Assembly (NCBI GenBank): GCA_022592445.1
Contig: JABYQR010000468.1
Coordinates: 1 to 30,307 of the forward strand
Direction: 5' to 3'
Length of the DNA: 30,307 nt
Origin: Cytidiella melzeri
Lineage: Eukaryota; Basidiomycota; Agaricomycetes; Polyporales; Irpicaceae
Positions 8,074 to 16,528 of the stretch are shown here, one piece after another. A model generated the notes under the pieces. It had not been told where the DNA came from. It searched no databases and saw only the letters and a list, made by a program, of their open reading frames with translations. Each line of letters opens with the position of its first letter. The first letter of the stretch is position 1. The position numbers and the translations under genes were made by a program.

Positions 8074-11000
8074 CAGGCCCTCTCCTAAACCTTTCCTTCT
8101 ATGTCCTAAACCCAAATGCGAGAGCAAGGAAACGGGGTGGCAGAATACTTCTGTCTGCGGAGGCAAAATGTCCAGCGAGTCGACGCCTGGCGGGACACAG
8201 CGTTGGTCGACTCGGAGTAGTGGCGCGCGCCCTTGCGCTGAAGAGGCGCCAACCGTCGCGAGCAGGTGATGAGGCGCCGTCCAAGAGTTGCACAGCGTGG
8301 CATGATAGGAGCCTTCCTGAAACGGGGTTTGCGCGTCAAGTTTCTTCTACCGTTGGTCCGACCCGCGTCCAAAACTCTTGGTGGCTGGCCGGCCCATGCT
8401 CCGATGCAAAAGGGGCGTGTCTGTGAGTCAGAGTTTGGTGCGATTCCTCGGCCTCGGATGTTTCCGGCGCGTTGCTCCTTGTCAAGTCCTCGGATCCTCG
8501 GCAGACTCCTCGTGACCTCGGTGAACTCCTCGTGCCCGTGACGCTGGGAAAGTGGAGGGACTTGCCGCTCAGGATGACGCGGGCCGCGCAAATGGCGGGC
8601 TGCTGCCGGGTCTCCGCGCCTAGCCAATTTCCGGGCGTATCACCGGCTTCACCTACTCTACCAAGCTTGCTGCCGAAGCAAACAAAGCTAAAGCTCAGCG
8701 CTCCTTCGAAGACATCGTTCCATCAGAGTACCACAGACATGCTAAAGTCTTCTCTGAGGAAGAGTCTAATTGGCTACCCCAGCATCAGCCCTGGGACCAT
8801 TTGATTGATCTTAAACCAGACGCTCCTGAGACCATCAAATCAAAAGTTTACCCCATGCCTCTGAATGAACAAGCCGAGCTTGATAAGTTCATTCAGGAGA
8901 ACCTGTCAAAAGGTTACATCACGCCTTCTAAGTCTCTGATGGCTTCTCCGGTCTTTTTCATCAAAAAGAAGGACAACAAACTCCGACTTATTCAGGACTA
9001 CCGCAAACTCAACGACATCACTGTAAAGAATCGTTACCCTCTACCGCTTGCCACCGACATCATCAACAAGCTCAAGGGTGCAAAGATCTTCACCAAATTC
9101 AATGTTCATTGGGGATATCACAATGTCCGCATCAAAGAAGGAGATGAGTACAAAGCGGCTTTTGTTACCAACCGAGGACTTTTCGAACCTAAAGTCATGT
9201 TCTTCGGTCTCACGAACTCACCCGCTACCTTCCAAGCCCTGATGGACAACATCTTTGCTGACCTCGTCGCTGAGGGCAAGGTGGCTGTCTATCTAGATGA
9301 CATCTTGATCTGGAGCAACAACTTGACAGAGCACCGCAAGGTTGTTCATGAAGTCCTCGAGCAACTTCAGCAACATGATCTGTATCTTCGTCCGGAAAAG
9401 TGCGAGTTTGAGAAATCTGAGATTGAGTACCTTGGATTGATCATTCGCGCCGGCGAAGTAGCTATGGACCCTGTCAAAGTCCAAGCAGTTTCTACGTGGC
9501 CTACACCCAAGAACCTCAAAGAAGTTAGAGGGCTCATAGGGTTTGCCAACTTCTACCGACGCTTCATCCAAGACTTCTCAAAACACGCGCGGCCTCTACA
9601 CGACTTTACAAAAAAGGATGTACCGTTCGTCTGGGGTCCAGCACAAGAGACTGCCTTCACGTTGCTAAAGAAGGCCTTTACCACTAAGCCTATCTTGGCA
9701 GTCTGGGACCCTGAACTCCCTACACGTCTAGAAATTGATGCCTCGGGCTATGCAACCAGTGGAATCATCTCCCAAAAATCGAAGGAAGATGGATTCTACC
9801 ACCCTATCGCCTACCGGTCCGCATCTATGACTGAAGCCGAGTGTAACTATGAAATCTTTGATCGGGAAATGTTAGCCATCACCGAGGCCCTCAAAGATTG
9901 GCACCACTACCTTAAAGGGCTCAAGGAACCGTTTGAGATCTGGACAGATCACGCAAACCTGCAGTACTGGAAAACTGCGCAACACCTCACTCAATGTCAA
10001 GCACGTTGGTCACTACTTTTGGCTGACTTCGACTTTGTATTGGTACACAAACCTGGCAGTACCATGATACACGCTGATCCACTCTCTCGTCTTCACTCCC
10101 ACGCTGTGACAGACGAAGAAGACAACAAGGATCAGGTGGTACTAAAACCGGAACACTTCCGGATCCTCGCTACCAGTGCACTTGCTACTGCTTCTCCGCT
10201 CGAATCAAAGATCCGAGAATGCACGGAACAAGAAGCAGAAGTCGCACAAGCTCTAGCTACCCTTTGAAAGAAGGGTCCTCGCAAACTTGTCGGCGGTTTA
10301 CTCGAATGGGAAGAGAGTGACGGACTCCTCTATTACAAGGGAAAACTCTACATCCCTAACAACAAAGAGCTCCGTTACGAGATCATCAAATCTTGCCATG
10401 ACACACCCGCGGATGGTCATCCAGGCAAACATGGCACCATAGAGCTAGTCTCACGACACTATTGGTGGCCAAAAATGAATGCCTTTGTCGAGACTTACGT
10501 ACTAGGTTGTGATCACTGTCAACGCTACAAGTCAGCTCCACACCCTAAAGCAGTACTACAGCCTCAGGAAACTCCGGCCGGACCTTGGGAACACATTGGA
10601 GTAGATCTCATCACTCAGCTACCACCTTCCAAGGGATTTGATTTGATCGTGGTCTACGTCGACCATTACTCCAATCAAACACACATCATCCCTACCACCA
10701 CTAAGGTTAACGCTGAGGGGATTGCCGATCTACATAACAAAGAAGTATTCTGACTTCATAACATTCCCAAGAAGGTGTTCTCTGACCGAGGACCCCAGTT
10801 TGCAGCGCGCTTCATGCGTGCGCTCTATCACCGCTTAGGCATAGAGACTGGTTTTACAACCGCCTATCATCCGCAAGGAAATGGCAAAGTCGAACACAAA
10901 AACCAGGATATCGAACAGTATCTGCGTCTATTCTGTCAGCAACGACAAGACGACTGGGTCAATCATCTGCTGGCGGCTGAGTTTGCACTCAACTCGCGAG

Positions 11001-11956
11001 TACATGCGAGTAACTCACAAACACCGTTTGAGGTCATCTACGGATACCGCCCCGGCTTCACCATACCAGTTGGCAAGCAAAGCAATATCCCGTCGCTCAA
11101 TGAGTGCCTTGACAACATGGCTCGAGTATGCAAAGAGACCGAAGCAGCCCTTCGTCTAAGCAAAGAAAAGATGAAGCAACTCTACGAGTCTGAGAAGCGT
11201 TCTCCACGCGTCTTCCAAGTATGGGACATGGTCTGGCTAAATGCTAAGAACGTCCAGATTCACCAGGCTACCCCTAAACTCGGTCCTCTACAACTCGGCC
11301 CGTACAAGGTCATCGAACACATTGGCAATCTTGATTACAAACTCGATCTACCCAGCTATCTCCAAATCCACCCCGTCTTCCATATCAACCGTCTAAGTCC
11401 CTGGCACGACAACGGCAAAAACGTACCTCCACCTCCTGATCCTATTGTCATAGAAGGAGAAGAACAGTACATTGTTGAAAAGGTGCTAGACAGCAGGCTA
11501 CACGGACGTTGGAAGAAATTGCAATTCCTTGTCAAATGGGAAGGGTATTCAGACGGAAACAATAGCTGGGAACCGGTTGAAAACCTCGAGAATAGTAAAG
11601 AAGTGATTGACAACTTCTACAAAGAAAACCCCGGAGCACCCCGGGTCATCAAAGCTTCACTCTTCGCGGATCTCCGCTCGCACTTTTGGGAATTCAATAC
11701 CCAGACCAACCCCGCTTTCCTTCGCGCGATCTATCCGTCTACACACGATCTTAGCTGGGATGAAGGCAAACACATCGGTCTGGATATCTCAACAACATCA
11801 CACTGACGGGTAATGTTGAGTCAACAACACCAGAAGAGGAGAAACTTCCTAGCATCCTTCTGACTAGACAATCAGGGCAATTCTGCTGAATCCCTGTAGA
11901 CGGGTAGAAGACCTCTATCACCACAGCACAATGATGCTTCGCGAGGACGCTCAATT

Positions 11957-11971
11957 TTAGGAGGGGGGTAA
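11957..11971 (+). other. Polypurine tract of Ty3 element 1
   Basis: TTAGGAGGGGGGTAA lies directly before the TGTCATGG start of the 3' LTR, where plus-strand DNA synthesis would be primed. The second Ty3 element in this window has the same tract at its LTR border. Confidence 0.85.
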
Positions 11972-12661
11972 TGTCATGGATGGCCTGACTAGCCCTTAAT
12001 TTTTGCAATTTACCTCTTGTTTTTATCTGTAAAACTCCGGGCTACAACCCAGTTTCAATTCTCTCTGCATAAACTCCTTTGCACGTCTATTAAGCGCCCG
12101 TATCACGTGGCTTAGACGCTCCACACGGTCACATTACTTGCTACTACGTCACACTGGCATGTGACTTAGCTTAAGTAAGACCACATGGCTACAAGCACAT
12201 GGCTCAGCCCATAGCTAGGGTTTGACATCATAGATACTGTCCACATGGGCTCCTTATTGTTCTTTCCTTATTGTTCTCTTTATGGAAGGATGTTCTCACA
12301 GGTGTGGGAATGGAATACAATAGTTGGTCTCCTTTTAGATAGATTCTCTCACAGGTAGAGTTCTTGGCAAGGTCTAGACAATAGCTATTGTTCTCCTTTA
12401 GGTAGTTCTTTTGTTCTTTGTTCACACGGCTTCTTGCAAAGCCTGCCCTCAACATGGTCTGTGCGCAGGTCCCTGAAGTCTATATAAGCAGCTACATGTA
12501 CGCTCCTAGCCCCCATCTCGACCTCTTGGTCTTTACTGGGCTAGATACTTGTATAAAGTCTGATAGCTGGTGAGAGCACTGTGCTACACGCCTGCCACCA
12601 CCTCGTCATTGTTGTCCACATCGTGTCCCTAGTTGCTGCGTTGAGCTCCGTCTCTGTGACA
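11972..12661 (+). repeat. 3' LTR of Ty3 element 1 (68-bp deletion)
   Basis: Starts TGTCATGG and ends TGTGACA, followed by the target repeat GTATG. It is 690 bp, 68 bp shorter than the 5' copy: one 19-bp TTGGTCTTTACTGGGCTAG repeat and the spacer between the two copies are gone, the expected product of slippage or recombination between direct repeats. CACGTG lies at 12104-12109 and TATATAA at 12481-12487. Confidence 0.93.
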
Positions 12662-12796
12662 GTATGGGTTAAGAGGGGTTCGACTGTAACTTACACGTCT
12701 GAGTCGGTAGACGCATCATCCCGCCGTTTGAATGTCTCTCGTTCGCGTTCAACCACCTCGTCTCCCTCTCACGTTTAACTCAGCCGCACATCGACT

Positions 12797-13078
12797 ATGA
12801 GCTCTGAAGATGAATACGACGTGTTTTTCTCGCTCATTCCGGATGACCAACTGCCTCATGAACCAACTAATAGTTGGCCTTCCCTCCCTTTGCCTTCAAC
12901 ACCTCAAAGATTAGCTCCAGCTTGCCCACCTTGCAGAAAAGCAACGGAAAACTCAGCACAACCCGAGTCCGACTCAGTACTACTCAAGAGGATACAGCCA
13001 GACGCTCCCCGGACAAAACTACATGGTCAATCCTACCGGAACTTTGACCGGGTGCAGCCGCCGACAACTCGGACCTGA
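12797..13078 (+). CDS. Hypothetical small ORF, 93 codons
   Basis: An ATG-started frame (MSSEDEYDVFFSLIPDDQLP) of 93 codons ending in TGA, just right of the TIR element. It has an acidic N-terminus, a Pro/Ser-rich middle and a CPPC motif, and no domain I know. It could be a first exon, since the area to its right continues with open but unrecognised frames (to about 13500). The 13080-13520 stretch holds a diverged short repeat (TTTGGCTCCGGAGATGGGCA near 13179 and a similar copy near 13288) and nothing else I can name. Confidence 0.3.
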   Translation: MSSEDEYDVFFSLIPDDQLPHEPTNSWPSLPLPSTPQRLAPACPPCRKATENSAQPESDSVLLKRIQPDAPRTKLHGQSYRNFDRVQPPTTRT

Positions 13079-13523
13079 ACTATTCCTCCGCAAACACACG
13101 AAACACCATCACGCAAGAGGTACAGACTAGCTGCAATGGCAAGATCGCTCGTGTAACAGTTAAGCATCAGGAAACACCGTTTGGCTCCGGAGATGGGCAC
13201 CTTGACAAACTTCTCCCAAGGCCGTGGTGGCCGCTGGTGCCTGGATCAGCGTGCTCTGGAGCTTCCAGGAGCACGTCCACAATGCAGTTTGGCTCCAGAG
13301 ACTGGCACGCAAAACCGCCCTCTCCGTAGAAACCAATAGGCGGTATGATGTAGCGCGCTCACAGGTCACTCTCAGCAGGCTGTGGCATCTCGTCTCTCAG
13401 ATATGGGCGCCCTGCGTTATAGACCAGATTACCGACTCGCATCGCTTTTGCGCCCTCTACCTCCAATCACGACAACCACGACATCCACTACCACAACCAT
13501 AACCACCTCCTCCTCCGCTAATT

Positions 13524-14425
13524 TGCGCCGTCGCAGTATTCTTCCTTGACATCCATCTCCGTCGCAAATACAATGTAACCAATCAGACAAGCGGCAGGGC
13601 CCATCTTGGTGTGGCTAAAAATGCTACTTTCAGGCTGTCCGCTATCTGTCATCTGCCATTTACGTTCTGGATGGTTGTGCTCTTTGCTGTGTTTGAAAAT
13701 GCTGGAGTACAGTCGTTTGTCTATATTTCCACGTAAGCCAGTCACTTCTTCATGCCCTTGATTGGGTACCCTCGCTGACCAGCCTGCAGGCAATTTGCAC
13801 AGCAACAATTGAAGAAGGGTGCCGTTGTTGGTGGATGGGTCTCAAACTTCTACCTTCTCCTTCCAGCTTGCTTGACCCCGTTCATTGGCATCTACATCGA
13901 TGTCTTCGGACAGCGTATTGCTTTCCGTAAGCACTCAGTTCGATGGATTTGCGATTGCTCTGACAATATTCTGTAGTCTTCCTGTCTGGTGTCACATTCC
14001 TGATTTCGATGCTTCTGCTCAAGTTCTCGCACACTGTCCCAACCTTCAGTATGTCTGGACGTCTCTTAGTCCAAGACAATGGTATCTCATTTTAGTCATG
14101 TCGTGCAGTTGGGGCGTACATTTTTATCGTCCTGTCACAGGTCAGTCTCGTCGTGCCTCATTTTTGCGTATCAACATTCACATTTCTGAACATTGTTTTG
14201 TGTCCGCTAGTGTGTGACTCCAGCACCGCAGGTGGAAATCATTCGGTCCATCATTCCTGACCCTCAATATTTTGCCACCGGGTAAGTGATGAAAATTGCG
14301 ATGGATTAGCTGGCCCAATCTAACCTTGAATTTCTTCACGCAGATTTGCCATCAAGAGTGAGTGTTTTGTTGTCAACTCCAACGAACCATTGACCAACCT
14401 GCCATTGAAGAATCCGTTGGAAGCA
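13524..14425 (+). pseudogene. MFS transporter (MFSD1-like) fragment, seven exons visible
   Basis: Major facilitator membrane protein, resembling the MFSD1 (lysosomal transporter) group by the run GAVVGGWVSNFYLLLPACLT, then GIYIDVFGQRIAF, then TPAPQVEIIRSIIPDPQYFA. Exons by splice-site reading: about 13524-13732, 13790-13926, 13977-14048, 14109-14140, 14211-14281, 14344-14357 and from 14411. All intervening introns are short, GT...AG and phase-compatible. Hydrophobic segments are evident (FWMVVLFAVFENAGVQSFVY, FLSGVTFLISMLLLKF, IGAYIFIVLSQ), corresponding to membrane helices of the second half. The N-terminal half is absent upstream, and the reading degenerates after FAIKKS near 14425, so this is a middle-to-C-terminal fragment. 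No in-frame stop lies within the readable exons. The family call is by recall. Confidence 0.7.
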
Positions 14426-14810
14426 CACCTGCGAGCGCAGCGGGGCCTGGCTGTGCGAGCTTAACAGGGAACAGACGGCAAGAGCGATGAATAGTGGAAG
14501 GATATATGATTGAGCAAAGGAGTACATAAAATTCTCGGACGTGTTATCCTAATACATTCAATAATTTGATATTTCACATCCCATGTCCAAGGGCTCCTGA
14601 GGGCTACTGGTCGGCTGCTCCCTCTAATCCGTAAAAATAAAGGTGTGCTACTGTCATTACGGACCACCTCGAAGTGTTCACCATGTGCTTTGTCATGCTC
14701 CAGAGCGCCTCAAACCTCAGTGTGTGTGCTCCAGAGTGCTCTGTATCAGGGGGAACACCCCGATGCTCCAATGTCTCCTGAGCGTCCATGGACACCCGGA
14801 GACATTGAAA
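14426..14810. other. Unrecognised stretch between MFS fragment and LTR-like block
   Basis: No gene is recognised. A plus-strand frame across about 14645-14810 is Cys/His-containing (VHHVLCHAPERLKPQCVC) and runs into the next repeat block. It may be a remnant of an exon, but no family is assigned. Confidence 0.3.
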
Positions 14811-15485
14811 TTTTCCCTGATGAGGTTACTACTCACCAGATAAGTTGATAAACTGGGGAGAGTTGATGGAGATAGAGAGTAAGAGGTGTGGTGAGCGAAG
14901 TACTGTGAGGTACTGAGTAGTCCTAGTTCAACAGAGTGGATAAGACTGAGGGGATATGCCCTCAGGAGTGCCTCTATATATACATGAAGGGGAGGACCCC
15001 AGGTACTACCCTAAGACCCCTAATACCTACATGAGTAAGCGAAGTAATATACCTTACTAAGCATGCCCTATGCCCTAGTGGTGCCACTTCAATAATCAAC
15101 CAATAGCAATTGTCCCCATGACCTGACCCCATGACCCAGTCCCAAGGATAGACTTGTTCTAGCTTGTTCTAAGACAAAGCTAGACTTTTCCAGAAGGTTC
15201 TATGAACTATGACATCATCTAATGGAATGTTCTATACTATGACATCATAGTTCCAGCATGTTCCACAAGGTTCTAGAGAGTTCTATCATGTGATACACAG
15301 ATAAGGAAAGGAGTGCATCAGCGCATCAGAGACAGGAGGCTCATCAGCACATCAATTGATAAGCACTGAGAATAAGCGCCGGAATAAGCGCCTCAATAGA
15401 CACCGGATAAGCGCTGGATAAGCGCTTGACAAGTGCTTGAATATTCCCAATAATACCGTTGCCTGGTAAGGCAAGTCTTGTAGAA
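14811..15485 (-). repeat. LTR-like block, probable solo LTR or non-autonomous element
   Basis: A 675-bp block bounded by direct copies of ACATTGAAA (14802-14810 and 15486-15494). It contains a minus-strand TATA (about 14974-14982, CTATATATACATG on plus), CT-rich minus-strand sequence downstream of it, repeated GTTCTA and ACTATGACATCAT units (15130-15290) and several ATAAGCGC copies (15373-15424), all typical of fungal LTR U3/R regions. If it is an LTR, plausible ends are TG at 14818 and CA at 15473, but those ends lack a matching 5-bp target repeat. With the 9-bp repeat as target duplication it would instead be a small DNA element. It separates the MFS and helicase relics. Confidence 0.45.
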
Positions 15486-15492
15486 ACATTGA

Positions 15493-16032
15493 AAATCTGT
15501 GACAGCTCGATGGTACCAGACAGATGCGGGGGAGGCTGTCCTGCTCGGTATGGATGTGATACTTGTATCAGCCACCGGGTCTGGTAAAACTCTCGCGTTT
15601 CTGTTGTGCCTGCTCGCGGACGACATCAAAAATCTCAGCTCATCATTGTTTCTCCGCTGAACATGCTTGAGAACGACATGGTATGTCTCACTGTACGCTG
15701 ATACCATTCTTCCCGAACGCGCTGACTATATGCATGTCTGCGTAGGCTGCTCGCTGCAACGCAATGGGGCTTCCGGCCCTTGTTGTGAACGCAGAACAAT
15801 TAGCTGCCAACAAAACTCTACATCAGGTGCGTAATCAATGTGGAATATTACTTTCGTCGTGTTGCTCACCCCCGTGTGCTAGAAACTCCAAGATCATCGG
15901 TTCCGGGTGATACTTACTTCCCCCAAGATGATTTTTTGCCACCCCATGTTCTCTAACATCATGCGAGACGCGAACTGGACAAAGCACCTTATTGGTACAG
16001 TTATTGAGGAGGCCCACGCCGTACAAGTCTAG
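15493..16032 (+). pseudogene. RecQ/DEAH-type DNA helicase, N-terminal fragment
   Basis: First RecA-like domain of a superfamily 2 helicase, an ATP-driven DNA unwinding enzyme. Exon 1 (15493-15680) reads VTARWYQTDAGEAVLLGMDV then motif I ATGSGKT (15571-15591) and, after a 1-2 base frame slip near 15637, motif Ia QLIIVSPLNMLENDM. An intron follows (15681-15745), then exon 2 (15746-15824, ARCNAMGLPALVVNAEQLAA), an intron (15825-15882) and exon 3 (RFRVILTSPKMIFCHPMFSN, then IGTVIEEAHAV). Motif II is EEAH rather than DEAH (16006-16017). A TAG at 16030-16032 ends the frame. Degenerate similarity may continue to about 16330 (GACLALPAS resembling motif III). The C-terminal RecA domain is not found beyond the copia insertion. 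The N-terminal side is cut by the LTR-like block. Confidence 0.72.
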
Positions 16033-16329
16033 ATACATCGAAATCACTCTGGGAAGACCAGAATGTACAAGCAAAATGTACAAGCATTCATTACCGTGCT
16101 TCTTGCACTGACTTTGCTCCAATGAGCTTTCAGCATACCTGGACCAATAGACCTTCAATCCCCTTTGAATGAAATGGTATATAGCACATATCATACACGT
16201 AGGACATACTCACGAGCAAATTTTATTATTCCGTAGCTTCTAAAGACTTCTGAAAACTGTACTTCGTACGTATGGAGGCCAATGGTGCATGTCTTGCATT
16301 GCCCGCCTCATGGATGCTCGAGTTTTGTT

Positions 16330-16349
16330 GGGGGGGGGGGGGGGGGGGG
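16330..16349 (+). repeat. Poly-G tract (20 G) at copia insertion site
   Basis: Twenty consecutive G immediately left of the copia LTR. Ten more G lie on the far side (21488-21497), so the element sits inside what was a poly-G run. The 5-bp target duplication must be GGGGG but cannot be placed exactly. Confidence 0.9.
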
Positions 16350-16519
16350 TGTTAGAAGGCTATGCAAGTAGAGGAAAGCGTTGAAAGAGTAAGACTGAGG
16401 GGGATCACACAGTGGGAGTTGGGGATCAAAAGTGCTTGTTGTTGCATTGATCAGTCAAGTCTTATATACGGTTATTACGGCGCTTGTACGTTAAGCGTCT
16501 AATTTAATATAGTCGAACA
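16350..16519 (-). repeat. 3' LTR of copia element
   Basis: 170 bp, plus strand starting TGTTAGAAGG and ending TCGAACA. It matches 21317-21487 with roughly ten substitutions by eye, plus a one-base length difference. Confidence 0.93.
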
Positions 16520-16528
16520 CTCCCCTTC
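16520..16528 (-). other. Polypurine tract of copia element
   Basis: The minus strand reads GAAGGGGAG directly before the 3' LTR start TGTTCGAC. It overlaps the TGA stop of pol (16527-16529). Confidence 0.75.

Larger units (their letters stand above)
6876..8642. mobile_element. 1.77-kb unclassified insertion in Ty3 pol (TG...CA ends, CCGG repeat)
   Basis: Pol reading ends at 6875 (WCMAG) and resumes at 8643/8647 (GFTYSTKL) in a way that rejoins exactly if this block and one CCGG are removed. CCGG flanks both sides (6872-6875, 8643-8646), and the block begins TG (TGGGACACTG) and ends CA (GCGTATCA), as LTRs and LTR elements do. No internal protein of a retroelement is visible and I see no obvious internal direct repeat, so it may be a long solo LTR or a non-autonomous LTR element. 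A minus-strand TATA (8057-8073) with an open frame downstream suggests minus orientation. It is GC-rich with 12 copies of CGCAGT between 7114 and 8046. Confidence 0.7.
6251..11806 (+). pseudogene. pol: Pol polyprotein of Ty3 element 1 (PR-RT-RH-IN-chromodomain), disrupted
   Basis: Protease: INSGATALFIS at about 6485-6517, where the catalytic Asp of the DSG triad is Asn (AAT, 6488-6490). A short deletion near 6686 removes the flap-side residues and shifts frame; LPWLKRVNPTVNW resumes at 6688. A 1.77-kb insertion interrupts at 6876-8642 and reading resumes with FTYSTKL. RT (about 8800-9640): motif A reads KFNVHWGYHN, with Asn for the catalytic Asp (9101-9103); motif C YLDDILIW is intact (9290-9301 for YLDD). 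RNase H keeps EIDASGY, YEIFDREMLAI and WTDHANL. Integrase keeps HHCC residues (GHPGKH...CDHCQ) and D,D,E (GVDLI, SDRGPQF, NGKVEHKNQ). TGA stops lie at 10265-10267 and 10751-10753. GPY (LQLGPYKVIEH) and a chromodomain (YIVEKVLDSRL...LVKWEGY...SWEPVENL, about 11468-11620) end the protein. Confidence 0.93.
3129..12661 (+). mobile_element. Full-length Ty3 (Metaviridae) chromovirus, inactivated
   Basis: This element has LTRs at 3129-3886 and 11972-12661, a perfect 5-bp target duplication GTATG (3124-3128 and 12662-12666), and the internal order pre-gag ORF, gag, protease, RT, RNase H, integrase, GPY/F, chromodomain, polypurine tract. The protease-RT-RNase H-integrase order plus a C-terminal chromodomain identifies the chromovirus branch of Ty3. 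By eye the LTRs differ at about 20 positions plus one 68-bp deletion, so the insertion is not recent. Coding capacity is destroyed by an in-frame stop in gag, a short deletion in protease, a 1.77-kb insertion, two pol stops and catalytic Asp substitutions in protease and RT. No primer site starting TGG follows the 5' LTR, so the priming mode is unknown. Confidence 0.95.
1831..12688. mobile_element. Pogo/Tc1-like non-autonomous TIR element, split by nested LTR insertions
   Basis: Perfect 25-bp terminal inverted repeats lie at 1833-1857 (begins CAGTCGAACCCCTCTTAACC) and 12662-12686. Each is bordered by TA (1831-1832 and 12687-12688), the target duplication of Tc1/mariner/pogo elements. Removing the two nested LTR insertions and one copy of each target repeat leaves about 560 bp: 1831-2311, 3074-3128 and 12667-12688. 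That remnant has no transposase frame, so it is a MITE or deletion derivative. It contains subterminal GTATGG/TTATGGG repeats (1877-1902, 2220-2286, 3089-3128) and a GGCGCT...AGCGCC hairpin near 1914-1931. The full-length Ty3 element landed exactly inside the right TIR: the GTATG repeat is the TIR's inner end. The pogo assignment rests on TIR style and TA only. Confidence 0.72.

Noticed and set aside
8031..8541. Overlapping plus and minus frames in the right part of the 1.77-kb insertion
   Set aside because: Four mutually overlapping frames in GC-rich DNA with no motif. Open frames are expected by composition.
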